Assembly: GCA_023078555.1 (NCBI GenBank) | Contig: CM041204.1 | Span: 5,617,458 to 5,681,457 of the forward strand | Length of the DNA: 64,000 nt | Source of the DNA: Ulva prolifera | Taxonomy: Eukaryota > Chlorophyta > Ulvophyceae > Ulvales > Ulvaceae | Direction of reading: 5' to 3' | In this document: in pieces, positions 1 to 9,898 of the stretch | Layout of the letters: every line of letters starts with the position of its first letter | Position numbering within the stretch: position 1 is the stretch's first letter | Position numbers and translations under genes: made by a program | Notes under the pieces: generated by a model | The model's input: only the letters and a program-made list of their open reading frames with translations | What the model was told of the DNA's origin: nothing | Database searches by the model: none

Positions 1-120
1 CGCTACATCCGGAGGTAACAAGCCCCCACGGAGCTCCGCTCCTAGACAGGTATCGATTTGCTAAAATTCTCCTGACCTGAACATACGAATTTCTACAGAT
101 AGAACAGCGCTGGCGCCACC

Positions 121-561
121 ATGGTCGAACCAGACATCCCGGTTGCACCCGAATGGGGGGCGGTCAATCAGTCCTTGTGTGATCCCAGGGATTCGAACAT
201 GTTTGTAGACCACGCCCAAGCACAGATTCCTGGCATTAGTATGCAGTCGCATGATAGTGTTGATAAGATTAGGCGCGCTGTAGCTGGCATGCGTTGGCTA
301 GGCCATGTTCTCGCGGATGCCAGCCGCGGTACACGTGCGGTCGCGTCCACAGCATTCAAGGACGCGCGCCAAGTTCTTCTTCAGACCGAACTTCCAGAGG
401 CGGAACTCCCATACCGTCCTCTGGAACCCAAGTCCAATGCACCTGAGCTGACGGCAGCTATTGCGTTGCCTGAGGGTGGATGTTGTGAAGTTGAGTGGGG
501 CCCTAACCCCGGCGTGACCCGTGATCTCTTGTGCCCCACGAACATGGCAGTCATGTGCTAG
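121..561 (+). CDS. Unidentified ORF with strong start context
   Basis: This 146-codon frame opens with an ATG in near-ideal eukaryotic context (GCCACCATGG). I do not recognise the product. No signal peptide, membrane segment or zinc finger is visible; the C-terminal part is proline- and acid-rich. It lies upstream of a gag-like ORF in a region full of retroelements, so it may be part of the same unidentified element or an exon whose neighbours lie outside the window. Nothing in the sequence assigns a function. Confidence 0.3.
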   Translation: MVEPDIPVAPEWGAVNQSLCDPRDSNMFVDHAQAQIPGISMQSHDSVDKIRRAVAGMRWLGHVLADASRGTRAVASTAFKDARQVLLQTELPEAELPYRPLEPKSNAPELTAAIALPEGGCCEVEWGPNPGVTRDLLCPTNMAVMC

Positions 562-1414
562 TTGGGCCCCCGGTTCGCAGCCCCGATGCTCGATCTGGTG
601 TAAAGACTGTTAAGTCCAGAGTCATGGAGTATGAGATCTGTTGTTCACCCTCTAAGGTCCAGCTGCTTATATACTGTAAGCAGCCTGTGTACGACACCGG
701 CCACAGTGCGCTACGCTCAGCGCACTGATCCCCGTATACACCAGAGACTCCCATCGCGTTAATCCGGCAGAGCTCTCACTACAGTAGCTAGGAGCTCGCT
801 CAGGAGCTACAACTACTGCAGCAGACATATCCAGGATGTTTGCGATAGCTCGTCTTGCATAATCAAGACGGTCTGGCGACCACTGTTAACAGAGACCCGC
901 GCACCGTCAGGCATGAGCTCATGCGCTGACGTGGGGGTCATTCCGGATGCTTCCGGAACACTCTTATGCATCTCCATGCATGTCCGTGACGTATCGTCAC
1001 ATCTGGCCTTTGCTTTTGCTATTGATTACACCTGGTTTATGCTGGCATGGCTGATGTGCCCGGCGACGGCGGACGCGCTCATGCATATGAGCGTTCAGAC
1101 TCGCGCGTGCGAAGCTGAAATCGTCACTAGCCATCACCAGCCCAGGTACAGCCGTCGTGCACTTGGCTGATGCAGCGGACACAGTGCTGCTCCAAGTCAT
1201 TCATGCTGTTTTCTTTGCGTTCAAATCTAGAGGATTTTGTCTCAGCAGCATCAAGAGAGACGCTCAGATCGTCCATGTGGCCGAGTTCGTGAAGTCGGAG
1301 GCTACTCAATACCGGGACTGTACCACGCCAGCTACAACACAGGTACAATCTGTCCTCCCCACGACGTCCTCCTTCCCCGACGTTGAGCCTAATTTTGAGG
1401 ATGACAAATCTCCT
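562..1414. other. Stretch without a recognised gene
   Basis: Only short, unconvincing frames are present. The reading frame of the downstream gag-like ORF stays open back to about 1157 but has no ATG before 1415. A TATATACTG stretch near 668 could be a promoter or LTR relic, but no matching second LTR is visible. Confidence 0.4.
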
Positions 1415-2757
1415 ATGTGGTTTAAAACAGCAGAGTACACATTTGACAACATCAAAATGCCCACAGGGGCTGCCTTGCGTGGCGAGCAATCGGCGGAGTT
1501 GCGTTGGCACAAATACCAGAGTGACGCATTGCATGCACGTGCATCTTGTATGCGTCTTTCTGAGCGACAGATCATTCAACATATCATGTCGCGCTCATGT
1601 AAACAGTCTGATCAGCACTTCGTTGTGGCACAAGAGACAGCTCTGCGTCCAAATTGCACTCTTCGCCAATGGTTGGAATGCATCCGTGATTTTTATTTTA
1701 CCAATGGCCAGTTCCGTCACAATGTTGAACGCGCATGGCAAAATTACAACATGACAGAAGCTTGCGACTTCAATGAGATCATACATCACATCAAATCTTA
1801 TTGTCATCTGATTTTCCTTGATTATGCACACATGCCAGGAAAGCAAACGCGTCTTGAGTTTGCATGCATTTTGTTCACGAAGCTGCAACATATCATGTCA
1901 CCCTCGTGCCAATCACAGGTCACATCCACACTTGTCATGTTCATGCCCCTGTCACAGCTGTTGGATAAATTCCAAAATGAATTGACACCGGCCATGCTTG
2001 AGAACACAGAGAAAGCTAATTCAGTCGCAATGAATTTCGTGTCATGGGCGATCAAGCAGCTGCTACAGGTTCGCGAGTCTGCCAACACTGTCAGAAGATT
2101 TTCAGCAGATGCATCTGAAAGTCGGTTCGACAACGCCATGTTATATAACAAACGCAAAAACATGGCTGACAAACCCACACAACGGGCCGCTGTAGCGAAC
2201 ATTCCACGACCCCCTCATAAAGGCCGACATATGCAGACTCAACAGGACGCTCAACCGGTGGGACATATCCCATTTCTCAAAGAAATGTGCAACACTAATA
2301 GCGAAACCGACCTCCGCCGATTTTGGCAGGAGCTGCAACATTTTCCAGGTGTCAAACTCACACCGGCGTTCATAGCAGCGGTGGAGAAAGAGTTCGCTGG
2401 CGGGCCCACCTCGCTCTGCGGCGCCCTCTCCCACGCAACAGGCCCCCTCCCGGGCACACTGACAGCCACCACCCTTGGCACGGTTCAGCTGTTGTGCAAG
2501 GTATACTTCATGTTCAAGTATAAACAATGTGGCATATGTCCCCCCAACCGCAGCAACCCGCAGCAGGCAATGCACAAGTTGGGCGATTGCCCATGCTTCA
2601 CCAACCTTGTACCGCCAGCAGCTAAGGCAGCGTTCTTCGCGGACCCGTCCAACAGGGACAGGACGCTCACCCCGCTGCCAACCGGGTACCAGCTTCCACA
2701 ACCAGCAGCCGATCAGCGGCATGACAGAGGCAAACGCAACCGGTATGACCCCAGCAA

Positions 2758-3115
2758 CCGCATGTCACAATGCATGAGCCTGCGGGCAGCAGTGTGGTGA
2801 CAGGTGCACCCATGCACGGACGATCCGCGGATCCAGTGCAGGGGTAAGCCGCCAGCCGTGATTGTCTCGATGTAGTGAGAGAGATCCCGCGAGGGTTTCC
2901 CGCCGTAACTTTGTGTGTTCAGTGTGCATATAAGCATGTGCACACTGAGATCTGTAACCATTCTCTTTACTGTTTCCCGGTACTAGCACTTCCCTTCAAC
3001 ATCTCTCGGTTCTACCTCTGTGCGCAGCAGGTATGAGATGTTGGCTGTCCTGACCTGACCTGAATAAGGACTGCGCGTCCTGACCTGCACAAATGATGGC
3101 CTTTCTGACACCGCA
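2758..3115 (+). repeat. 5-bp target site duplication around solo LTR
   Basis: CCGCA at 2758-2762 is repeated exactly at 3111-3115, immediately outside the TG...CA ends of the LTR. Five base pairs is the usual duplication length for Ty1/copia integrases. Confidence 0.93.
2763..3110 (+). mobile_element. Solo LTR of the copia family
   Basis: This 348-bp LTR starts TGTCACAATGC and ends TTTCTGACA. It matches, in opposite orientation, both LTRs of the element at 3330-9898. A TATAAG box lies at 2929-2934 and a CCTGACCTGACC repeat near the 3' end. The perfect flanking duplication shows a full element inserted here and was later reduced to one LTR by recombination between its two ends. Confidence 0.93.
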
Positions 3116-3329
3116 AGGGTTACCCCAAGCGGACACGACATGACGCACCACATACACGCTGAGAAGCAGGCAAGCCGCCCTCCACAGGCCCTCAATGGGC
3201 GGTAGAGCCACACATATTGGCTGCACGATTGTCCCCTGTTTCAGCACAACGCTTTGATTCACACCTAAAATCCCAACAAGAAACTTTATTTGATGTTCAC
3301 AAGCTATCTAGCAATATTGTGGTCACGCT

Positions 3330-3675
3330 TGTCAGAAATGCTATATGCTGTCAGGTCAGACGCGCAGTCTCAGTTCATATCAGTTCAGGAGGCCAGTGTT
3401 CCATACCTACTGCGCACAGAGGTAGAACCGTGGAACACTGAAGGGAAGATGCTAATACCGTGAAACAGTAAGAAGAATGGTTATAGATCTCAGTGTGCAC
3501 ATGCTTATATGCACACTGAACACTCAAGTTTACGGCGGAAACCCCTCGCGGGATCTCTCTCACTACATCGAGACAATCTCGGCTGGCGGCTTACCCCTGC
3601 ACCGGATCCGCGGATCGTCCGTGCATGGGTGCACCTGTCACCACACTGCTGCCCGCAGGCTCATGCATTGTGACA
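3330..3675 (-). repeat. 3' LTR of copia element
   Basis: This 346-bp LTR has the same termini as the 5' LTR, with the TATAAG box at the complement of 3504-3509. Its U3 half resembles the 5' LTR, but its distal half (3330-3460) reads closer to the LTR of the truncated copy at 11516-11862. Confidence 0.93.
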
Positions 3676-3682
3676 CTCCCCC
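3676..3682 (-). other. Polypurine tract
   Basis: On the minus strand GGGGGAG lies immediately before the TGTCAC start of the 3' LTR, the place where plus-strand DNA synthesis is primed. Confidence 0.75.
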
Positions 3683-3692
3683 ATAAACCCTG

Positions 3693-4430
3693 CTACGTCT
3701 CCACTAGCTGGAGTTTATTACGAACTTCTAGCAAAGCAGGTCCGGACAGCACTTTAGTGAACACATCCGCTAATTGATCAACAGTGCCTACCCATGCTAC
3801 CTTACGTTCATCCATCTGGACATATTCCCGCACCCGCAAGTGCCGCACACGAATGTGCTTGGATCTGTCAGTGGACACAGCATTAACATCCAAGATATTG
3901 GCACTCTTATTGTCACCCCACAGAGTCGGCTTATGTGGGACAAGCTTCACGTCGAGAAGCAACTGCTTCATCCACATTAGCTCGTTGGCTGTTGCACTCA
4001 TCGCGATGTGTTCAGCCTCTGTTGTATCCCCAGCCACTATACTCTGCTTCTTCGAGCGCCAGAGAACACAGTTCCCATACACCCGGACAATCATACCAGA
4101 CACACTCTTCAGATCTGCAGAATTCGCAAAATCTGCATCTGAAAATGCCTCTAATAAACACCCGTGTCCCTCCGAGCCTACAAATTTTATTCCTAAATTC
4201 TTTGTGGACTGCAGGTATCTCAAAACATGTTGCACGGCAGACCAATGTTCCTTCAGACTACTAGACATGTGCCGGGCCAGGGCATGTGCCACATAGCTCA
4301 GGTCAGGTCGTGTCACTCCTGCAATATACTGGATGCTCCCTACAGCACTCATGAACCTGGAATGCTCAGCAGCACTGGCTTTCTCCAGGTCAGGATGCTC
4401 TTTCGCACTCCTTAGTTGTTGCCGCGGCAC
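3693..4430 (-). pseudogene. RNase H end of copia Pol, beyond in-frame TGA
   Basis: These 245 codons are in the same register as pol and directly follow its TGA stop. The region has the copia hallmarks FMSAVGSIQYIAGVTRPDL, the ADFANSADLKSVSG stretch with the first RNase H acid, TTEAEHIA, WGDNKSANIL and KHIRVRHLRVREYV near the C-terminus. The first codon after the stop is GTG, so it would be made only by readthrough. Without it the RT would lack its RNase H. The frame is otherwise intact, which suggests the stop is recent. Confidence 0.85.
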
Positions 4431-7400
4431 TCAGGGAGTGGGAGACTTGCGACAGTCAGACATACTGTACTTTTCAAGCAAGTTCTGAATTTTGTTTCGT
4501 TGTGTCATGATGATTGTTTTGGCCTTGCGATCACGCATGATCTCTGTGCCAAGTGCCCATGCAAGTTCACCCAGGTCTCTGCCTTCGAATTTCGTGAGAA
4601 TGATATCGACAAGTTCTTGCAGTCCCGCAGATCTGCTAAAAACGAACAAGTCATCAACCCATAAGAAAATAAAACAGCGACCAGATGTTCCAACATACAG
4701 TCCGGGATCACTTTGTGCGCACACAAATCCCATCTCTGCTAAGACCTTTATTAAAGCTTTATGCCACTCGCGAGCGGCTTGCTTCAGGCCATACAAGGTT
4801 TTATGCAATCTCCATACATGTGCTGTCCCGTCAGTGAAGAACGGGGGCTGTTCAACGAACACTTCCTCCTCCAGCTCAACATTCAGAAAAGCACACTGAA
4901 TATCTATGTGTCTAATCTCTAAGTCTTCCTGAGCAGCAACTGACAGCAACACACGCAGTGTCGCGTAACTACCAACAGGAGACCAGGTCTCGAAGAAATC
5001 TATACCTTCTACCTGAGAAAAACCACGAGCTACATATCGTGCCTTATACCGCTGAACCTCACCAGCAGGCCCACGCTTTATCTTGAGCACCCATTTGCCC
5101 GAGATAGCCCGTTTGCCCGCAGGCAGATAGCACAACCCGAAGGAACCGTGCTCACCCAGTGCATCTACCTCCTCCTGCATGGCACGCAGCCATGCATCCC
5201 TGTCAGCACTCGCGAGTGCTTCCTTCAAAGAAGGCATATCCGGGTCGGAGGCCTTCTGCTTCCTGGCGGCAGCTGCCCTGCGCGACCCACGACGCTGAGC
5301 ATTCTGCTGCTCACCAGACTCCACATGCTGATGCTTCAGGCCTGCACAGGACACTCCACAGTCAGCCGCGGCTGATGTGTCCTGACTACAGCCCAGAGCG
5401 TCAATAGCAGCTACTGTTTCACTACTAGCAATGTCAGAACCCGCAGGCTCATTCATGTGTACAGCTGCTACATCCGCAGCCAATGGAACAAGGCGTCTGC
5501 GTACAAGAGGATTGATTTTTATGCGAGGCAAGGCGGCTGGAATGGCCCTCACCTCATCAGGCAAATCAACCCCTACAGCGGCTGAGGGGTCCGGATCCTC
5601 TCCCCCTAATTCGGACCCGGTCTCCACCTCATCTGGCTCATCCTCCCAGAAGGGCCTCGGCGCCTCGGCTCCTCGCAAGGGCTGAGCAACTGCCCCCGCG
5701 CCAGTTGCTAAGGCCGCTGCCGAATTACTTCCGGAACGGACCCGCTGAGCCTCTAGATTCTGATGGGCCGCAGCCCGTTCATCATCCGAGACGGTGTAGT
5801 CCATATCCTGTTCATCGTCATCATCATAGATGCCAGGAATAGCGTCGTCCGCATCCATGTCATCGTCCGACGCACTGACAGACATTTGAACAGGAAAGGC
5901 AGCTTCTACACCAGGGTCGTGCAACACAGCGTTGCGCATGGCAACATACTGCGCAGTGCGAGAGGGCATAGCGACAGGGTGATGCACTTCGCCGCGCACA
6001 CGAGGGGGGACAGGGACGTCGGGGTGAGCAGCAGCTATGGATGTCGCACGCGTGCGATGCAAAGCTGATCTGGCCATTTCCGGTGTGGCCCGAGCAGGGT
6101 CACGTCGGATGATCTCCGCAGAGGAGCCAGCTCCAAATCGTGGAGAGTACACAGCAGGACTGGGCTCAGGGTTATCCTGCCGGAATGTCATTTCCATGAC
6201 AGGAACCCTACCATGACCAGGGGGGGTGTGAAGCTGGTCACGCAGACGACGCAACACTCCCCCGTCATACGTGTGATCTGCCGCGAAAGGAGGGACATCG
6301 GCATCAGTCACACGCTCACCCTCATTGTCCCCCTCGAAGGCAACCGTATAGGAGTTCGCAAACTCCTTAGGCTCCCGCTTGTCCACAACGGCGGACGCAT
6401 CGTACTTGCGTACGTGGCGGATCATCTGATCCGCAGTGCACATGACCTGGCGCACGACAAAAACCCTACCCCCAGGAACATCCTGGGCGTACACACGCTG
6501 CATGCTGGGGCCCAGCCCAGCCCCGACCCAGTATGCAGGGACACCCCGCAGGGACAACTTCCGCAGCTTGTCGTCCCTCGGATATGCATACACCTCAACC
6601 CCCCACGGACGCTGCTGCCGCAGCAGATCTTGGAACACCTCAACGGAGGTGTCTCTGAAAAAAGACATATAAGGAATGATATCCTTATCACAAGACCGCA
6701 CTAGAAACTCGTCTAACTCCGTCGTCGCAAGCAACTTGTACTTGCGTTTTTCCTCATCCCTCAACTTATCGCGTTCGGCCTTTTTCAGGCGCTTGCCCTT
6801 CCCCAAGCTCCTCTCAGCTTCGTCAACGTCCGCAGACGCATTGACAGCATGCTGAGCTTTCAGGCCCTTGAGGATGCTCGCCAGTTTGTCATGGTACAAT
6901 GCCGACGACGGCGTGAGATTGTGACCATGGACAACACTAGCGAGGCACTCTATCCACAGGAACAGAGGCAGGCCGCTCGCGAGCAGCACAGCACGGAGTG
7001 ACTCCTCAAAGGCCACTCCGATCCTCCTCTCGATCATGCCATTACAGCGATGAGCGGCTGTGGGGGTCAAGCGGTGAGTAATGCCACGACGCTGGAGGTA
7101 GAGTTTTAAGGCCGCGACCATGAACTCTCCCCCTTTGTCGGTGTGTAGGATGCGCACACCCGGCTCACCTAGCTTCACCACATTCACCCGAATGCGTTCG
7201 ATGATATAAGAGATCATGGCCGCAGCCTCACTCTTTTTGCGCAGACCGATCACGAAAGTATAACGGGTAAAGGCACACATCACAAACAAAACATATTTCA
7301 CACCACCAATTCCTACTGGAGAGACAGGACCAGCTAAATCGGCATGCAGTTGCTCAACAGGCCATTTGGCCTGACCCATGAGCTCACGATCATTGGCAGA

Positions 7401-8192
7401 GAAGTTACCCGCAGGCACTTTGCCAATTCTGCAGCCGTGACACCGATTCCCCAATGGCTCGGAATCGACATCCAAATTCAAATGACCATAAAATTCACTG
7501 TTAGATTGCATGCGTTTCAGAACCCAATTAGACTGATGAAAAGACAAGTGTGCTAGAAAAGCAGGTTCTAGCAAGTATGCATCATGTGGGACCTCAGCCC
7601 CCCCAGCATTGGGTCGCTTCAGGTCAATGGCCGCAACCGCCACATGATGCCACTGCTGTTGATCCTCAATAACTGAGGTCGGACTGCTCTGGTAAGACCA
7701 GACTACCCCCCTATTGACAGGCGCACCGACGAGAATGGGTTTTGTATCCACTGCCATTTTAAAAGCAAAGACAGGATGACCGTCTACATCTAGTTCCTGA
7801 TATTTGACGCTATCTTCTACGTCGGTAGCCATATCACCCAGACCAGGGACGTATAACACATTCCTACGCGTGTCTAGGAACATCTGCTCGTGTCTAAGAC
7901 CCATCGTGCTGAGCAGGTTGTACGGACATTCAGGAGCATAGTAAACACCAGGGATTTCCACATCCAGTGGATGCGTGTTCCCATGCTTGTCCACATAAGT
8001 ACCCAGGTTCACCTGAATGGTTCCCCTGCCCATGATAGAAAGCTGCCCTGGTCCCGCGAGATTGGCAACTTTCTGACACGGACCGTACTCAGTGAACATC
8101 TCACGATTTCCTACTATGTGCATGTCCGACCCACTATCAACAATGATGTTCCACGGCAGAGACGCGTCCGGCTGTGGGTACTTGGCAGGCAT
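4431..8192 (-). CDS. pol: copia Pol: protease, integrase, RT
   Basis: This 1253-residue frame starts with an aspartic protease (DSGSD at residues 19-23). The integrase zinc-binding region has an H-H-C-C pattern ending CHGC, followed by a DDE core with LHADLAGP, LHTDKGGEF and an NGMIERR segment. A long acidic, low-complexity linker holds Asp-rich and Pro-rich runs. The reverse transcriptase has KWVLKIKRG, YKARYVARGFSQ, DIQCAFLN, LYGLKQAAREW and the catalytic WVDD box. The frame ends at TGA 4431-4433 just after the SDCRKSPTP motif, and the same register continues as RNase H. A CGA-to-TGA change at a CpG would explain the stop; that is inference. Confidence 0.93.
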   Translation of the reverse strand: MPAKYPQPDASLPWNIIVDSGSDMHIVGNREMFTEYGPCQKVANLAGPGQLSIMGRGTIQVNLGTYVDKHGNTHPLDVEIPGVYYAPECPYNLLSTMGLRHEQMFLDTRRNVLYVPGLGDMATDVEDSVKYQELDVDGHPVFAFKMAVDTKPILVGAPVNRGVVWSYQSSPTSVIEDQQQWHHVAVAAIDLKRPNAGGAEVPHDAYLLEPAFLAHLSFHQSNWVLKRMQSNSEFYGHLNLDVDSEPLGNRCHGCRIGKVPAGNFSANDRELMGQAKWPVEQLHADLAGPVSPVGIGGVKYVLFVMCAFTRYTFVIGLRKKSEAAAMISYIIERIRVNVVKLGEPGVRILHTDKGGEFMVAALKLYLQRRGITHRLTPTAAHRCNGMIERRIGVAFEESLRAVLLASGLPLFLWIECLASVVHGHNLTPSSALYHDKLASILKGLKAQHAVNASADVDEAERSLGKGKRLKKAERDKLRDEEKRKYKLLATTELDEFLVRSCDKDIIPYMSFFRDTSVEVFQDLLRQQRPWGVEVYAYPRDDKLRKLSLRGVPAYWVGAGLGPSMQRVYAQDVPGGRVFVVRQVMCTADQMIRHVRKYDASAVVDKREPKEFANSYTVAFEGDNEGERVTDADVPPFAADHTYDGGVLRRLRDQLHTPPGHGRVPVMEMTFRQDNPEPSPAVYSPRFGAGSSAEIIRRDPARATPEMARSALHRTRATSIAAAHPDVPVPPRVRGEVHHPVAMPSRTAQYVAMRNAVLHDPGVEAAFPVQMSVSASDDDMDADDAIPGIYDDDDEQDMDYTVSDDERAAAHQNLEAQRVRSGSNSAAALATGAGAVAQPLRGAEAPRPFWEDEPDEVETGSELGGEDPDPSAAVGVDLPDEVRAIPAALPRIKINPLVRRRLVPLAADVAAVHMNEPAGSDIASSETVAAIDALGCSQDTSAAADCGVSCAGLKHQHVESGEQQNAQRRGSRRAAAARKQKASDPDMPSLKEALASADRDAWLRAMQEEVDALGEHGSFGLCYLPAGKRAISGKWVLKIKRGPAGEVQRYKARYVARGFSQVEGIDFFETWSPVGSYATLRVLLSVAAQEDLEIRHIDIQCAFLNVELEEEVFVEQPPFFTDGTAHVWRLHKTLYGLKQAAREWHKALIKVLAEMGFVCAQSDPGLYVGTSGRCFIFLWVDDLFVFSRSAGLQELVDIILTKFEGRDLGELAWALGTEIMRDRKAKTIIMTQRNKIQNLLEKYSMSDCRKSPTP

Positions 8193-8194
8193 TT

Positions 8195-9244
8195 CTATAG
8201 TGCAAACATCTTTGGCCGCAGCTGTTTGCGTTGGGGGCAGTTCGCACGCAAATGTCCCTTCTTCTTGCAGAAGAAACAGGTCCTGGTCTCCTCGCGAGGA
8301 GCCTGGCCAGCTGCGAGAGCGGCGACCACAGGACCATCACCACGGTGCTGCTTGCGCCAGCCATGGCCTGGTTTGCCCGCGGGCGCCCCAGACCTAGCCT
8401 GCAGCTGTCGCTGTGATTTGAGCAAGTCAGCATGCTCAGTTAAACGCGATATAATCACATGAGGGGAGGAGTGTTGAACTTCGCCGCGCACAGCGTTGAA
8501 CTCCTCCCCCACCTCTAACAGTTTCAGACGAAGCCATCGCTGGCCCACATCGGCACCTAGTGCCTCCAGTTGAGTGTAAACACTCATCACCTCACCACAA
8601 TATGTCGCGACATCTTTATTGTGTTGTGACAAAGAATTGAAACGACTCCACAGTCTGTGGATCTCGGCTTCAGTGCTAGGCCTATACTTGGCAGTCAAGT
8701 AAGACCATGCTTCACACAAGTGTGACATGCGATAGACAGTCGTCCTATCCGCGTCAGGCAAAGACATTAGGACCTGTGTCCTCGCCCTAGCATGAACACG
8801 ATGTTCGTCCGCAGACGGTGCGTGCTGCAACAAATGGTCTAACTCGAATTGACCCAACCACAAAAAGACTTTCTGTTCGTACGCAACGAAACTTTCAGTC
8901 TTGTAATTCCACTCAGGCAATTTCCCTTTAGTCAAATCAGGTTCGCTACGTCCCCGAGATGCACGCAGCGCCTCGGTTAACGTTTCGAGTGATATGAGTG
9001 ACTCAGTGTGACCAGGATCGTTCAAAGCATGAGAGGAAAAAGGCACCTGCTGGCTGCTCTGCCCAGTGTGGGAAGAGGGTCGTGGACGGACAATTCGTCC
9101 GCCCCGGAGCAACATACCCGCAGGCTGTTCTCCGTCAGGGAGTTGCTGGTCAGCGTCCCTGTCGACGAGAGGCTGCTGGTCAGCATCGTCACGCCTCTCC
9201 TCGCGAGGAGAGTTGGCGTTGGAGTTGGCGTTTGAGAGAGACAT
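8195..9244 (-). CDS. gag: copia Gag (nucleocapsid) protein
   Basis: The 349-residue Gag has a polar, Arg/Asp-rich N-terminus and a helical central region with the WLGQFELDHLL and YLTAKYRPSTEAEIHRLW tracts expected of copia Gag (UBN2/retrotran_gag type). A C-terminal CCHC zinc knuckle (CFFCKKKGHLRANC) binds RNA. It assembles the virus-like particle in the cytoplasm. The stop codon is followed two bases later by the pol ATG (TAG-AA-ATG), and pol is in the -1 register relative to gag. In many plant copia elements the two form one frame, so Pol expression here needs frameshifting or re-initiation. The start is the first ATG after the leader. Confidence 0.93.
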   Translation of the reverse strand: MSLSNANSNANSPREERRDDADQQPLVDRDADQQLPDGEQPAGMLLRGGRIVRPRPSSHTGQSSQQVPFSSHALNDPGHTESLISLETLTEALRASRGRSEPDLTKGKLPEWNYKTESFVAYEQKVFLWLGQFELDHLLQHAPSADEHRVHARARTQVLMSLPDADRTTVYRMSHLCEAWSYLTAKYRPSTEAEIHRLWSRFNSLSQHNKDVATYCGEVMSVYTQLEALGADVGQRWLRLKLLEVGEEFNAVRGEVQHSSPHVIISRLTEHADLLKSQRQLQARSGAPAGKPGHGWRKQHRGDGPVVAALAAGQAPREETRTCFFCKKKGHLRANCPQRKQLRPKMFAL

Positions 9245-9542
9245 CCTGCATTAGGACAGACGGTTGTTTGTCGCGCGCAGCAACTAACCGGTGGGATTGC
9301 TCGCAAGCAGACAGGTTGAGAAAATAAGCGAACGCGTTCGCTTTTCTCAGCGCTGGTCATTAAAACAAGCTTCTCGAATTGTGTCTAACAACAATATACT
9401 ACGAGAAAGCTAAATGATGCCTGCGCTTTTGACCGCAGTCTGAGCGCCGGCAGAACAGTGGAATGCCCGCCGTGTCTGCGCACAGACATTGGCCGACGGC
9501 TTCCTGAACAAGACCATAAACAGACATAACGCTAACATCATC
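9245..9542 (-). other. copia 5' leader
   Basis: This untranslated leader lies between the primer-binding site and gag ATG. It includes an 18-bp perfect palindrome at 9326-9343 (core GCGAACGCGTTCGC) and half of a second palindrome near 9467-9478. Such hairpins in retroelement leaders often serve RNA dimerisation or packaging. Confidence 0.6.
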
Positions 9543-9549
9543 GATACCA
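9543..9549 (-). other. tRNA-iMet primer-binding site
   Basis: On the minus strand TGGTATC follows directly after the 5' LTR end. It complements the 3' end of initiator tRNA-Met, the commonest primer of plant copia elements. The same seven bases sit at 11509-11515 in the truncated copy. Confidence 0.8.
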
Positions 9550-9898
9550 TGTCAGAAAAGCTATCATTTGTGCAGGGCGGACGCGCAGTCCTCATTCAGG
9601 TCAGGTCAGGACAGCCAGCATCTCATACCTTCTGCGCACAGAGGTAGAACCGAGAGATGCTGAAGAGGAGAGTGCTAGTACCATGAAACAGTAACAAGAA
9701 AGGTTACAGATCTCAGTGTGCACATGCTTATATGCACACTGAACACTCAAGGTTACGGCGGGAAACCCTCGCGGGATCTCTCTCACTACATCGAGACGAT
9801 CCTAGCTGGCGGCTTACCCCTACACAGGATCCGCGGATCGTTCGTGCATGGATGCACCTGTCACCACACTGCTGCCCGCAGGCTCATGCATTGTGACA
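9550..9898 (-). repeat. 5' LTR of copia element
   Basis: This 349-bp LTR reads TGTCACAATGC...TCTGACA on the minus strand. A TATAAG box (complement of 9727-9732) lies about 170 nt from its start and marks the probable promoter. The sequence just inside (9543-9549) is the primer-binding site. Confidence 0.93.

Larger units (their letters stand above)
1415..3162 (+). pseudogene. gag-like ORF interrupted by a solo LTR
   Basis: The frame runs from an ATG at 1415 into the LTR inserted at 2763. If the LTR and one copy of the 5-bp target duplication are ignored, it resumes at 3116 in the same frame and ends at TGA 3160-3162. The product is basic and helical. It carries the tract SERQIIQHIMSRS, a Cys-rich patch near the C-terminus (CGICPP followed by CPCF about 20 residues later), and Pro/Arg-rich ends, but no classic CCHC knuckle. 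This suits a Gag-type capsid protein of an LTR or DIRS-like element, though the family is not recognised. No protease, integrase or reverse transcriptase frame follows, so the element is incomplete here. Confidence 0.5.
3330..9898 (-). mobile_element. Near-complete Ty1/copia retrotransposon
   Basis: The 6.57-kb minus-strand element contains, in order, a 5' LTR (9550-9898), a primer-binding site, a leader of about 300 nt, gag (8195-9244), pol in protease-integrase-RT-RNase H order (3693-8192), a polypurine tract and a 3' LTR (3330-3675). Integrase before reverse transcriptase defines Ty1/copia rather than gypsy. The outer flanks differ (ACGCT at 3325-3329, AGAGA at 9899-9903), so there is no target duplication, and the two LTRs are clearly diverged. 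One in-frame TGA separates the RNase H end from the rest of pol. The element therefore seems recently coding but is probably defective. Confidence 0.95.

Noticed and set aside
2141..2722. A 193-codon minus-strand frame opposite the gag-like ORF
   Set aside because: It is a shadow of the plus-strand coding sequence, with no recognisable domain.
8195..8300. A slippery heptamer for -1 frameshifting at the gag-pol junction
   Set aside because: No X-XXY-YYZ sequence in the gag frame was found in the short overlap.
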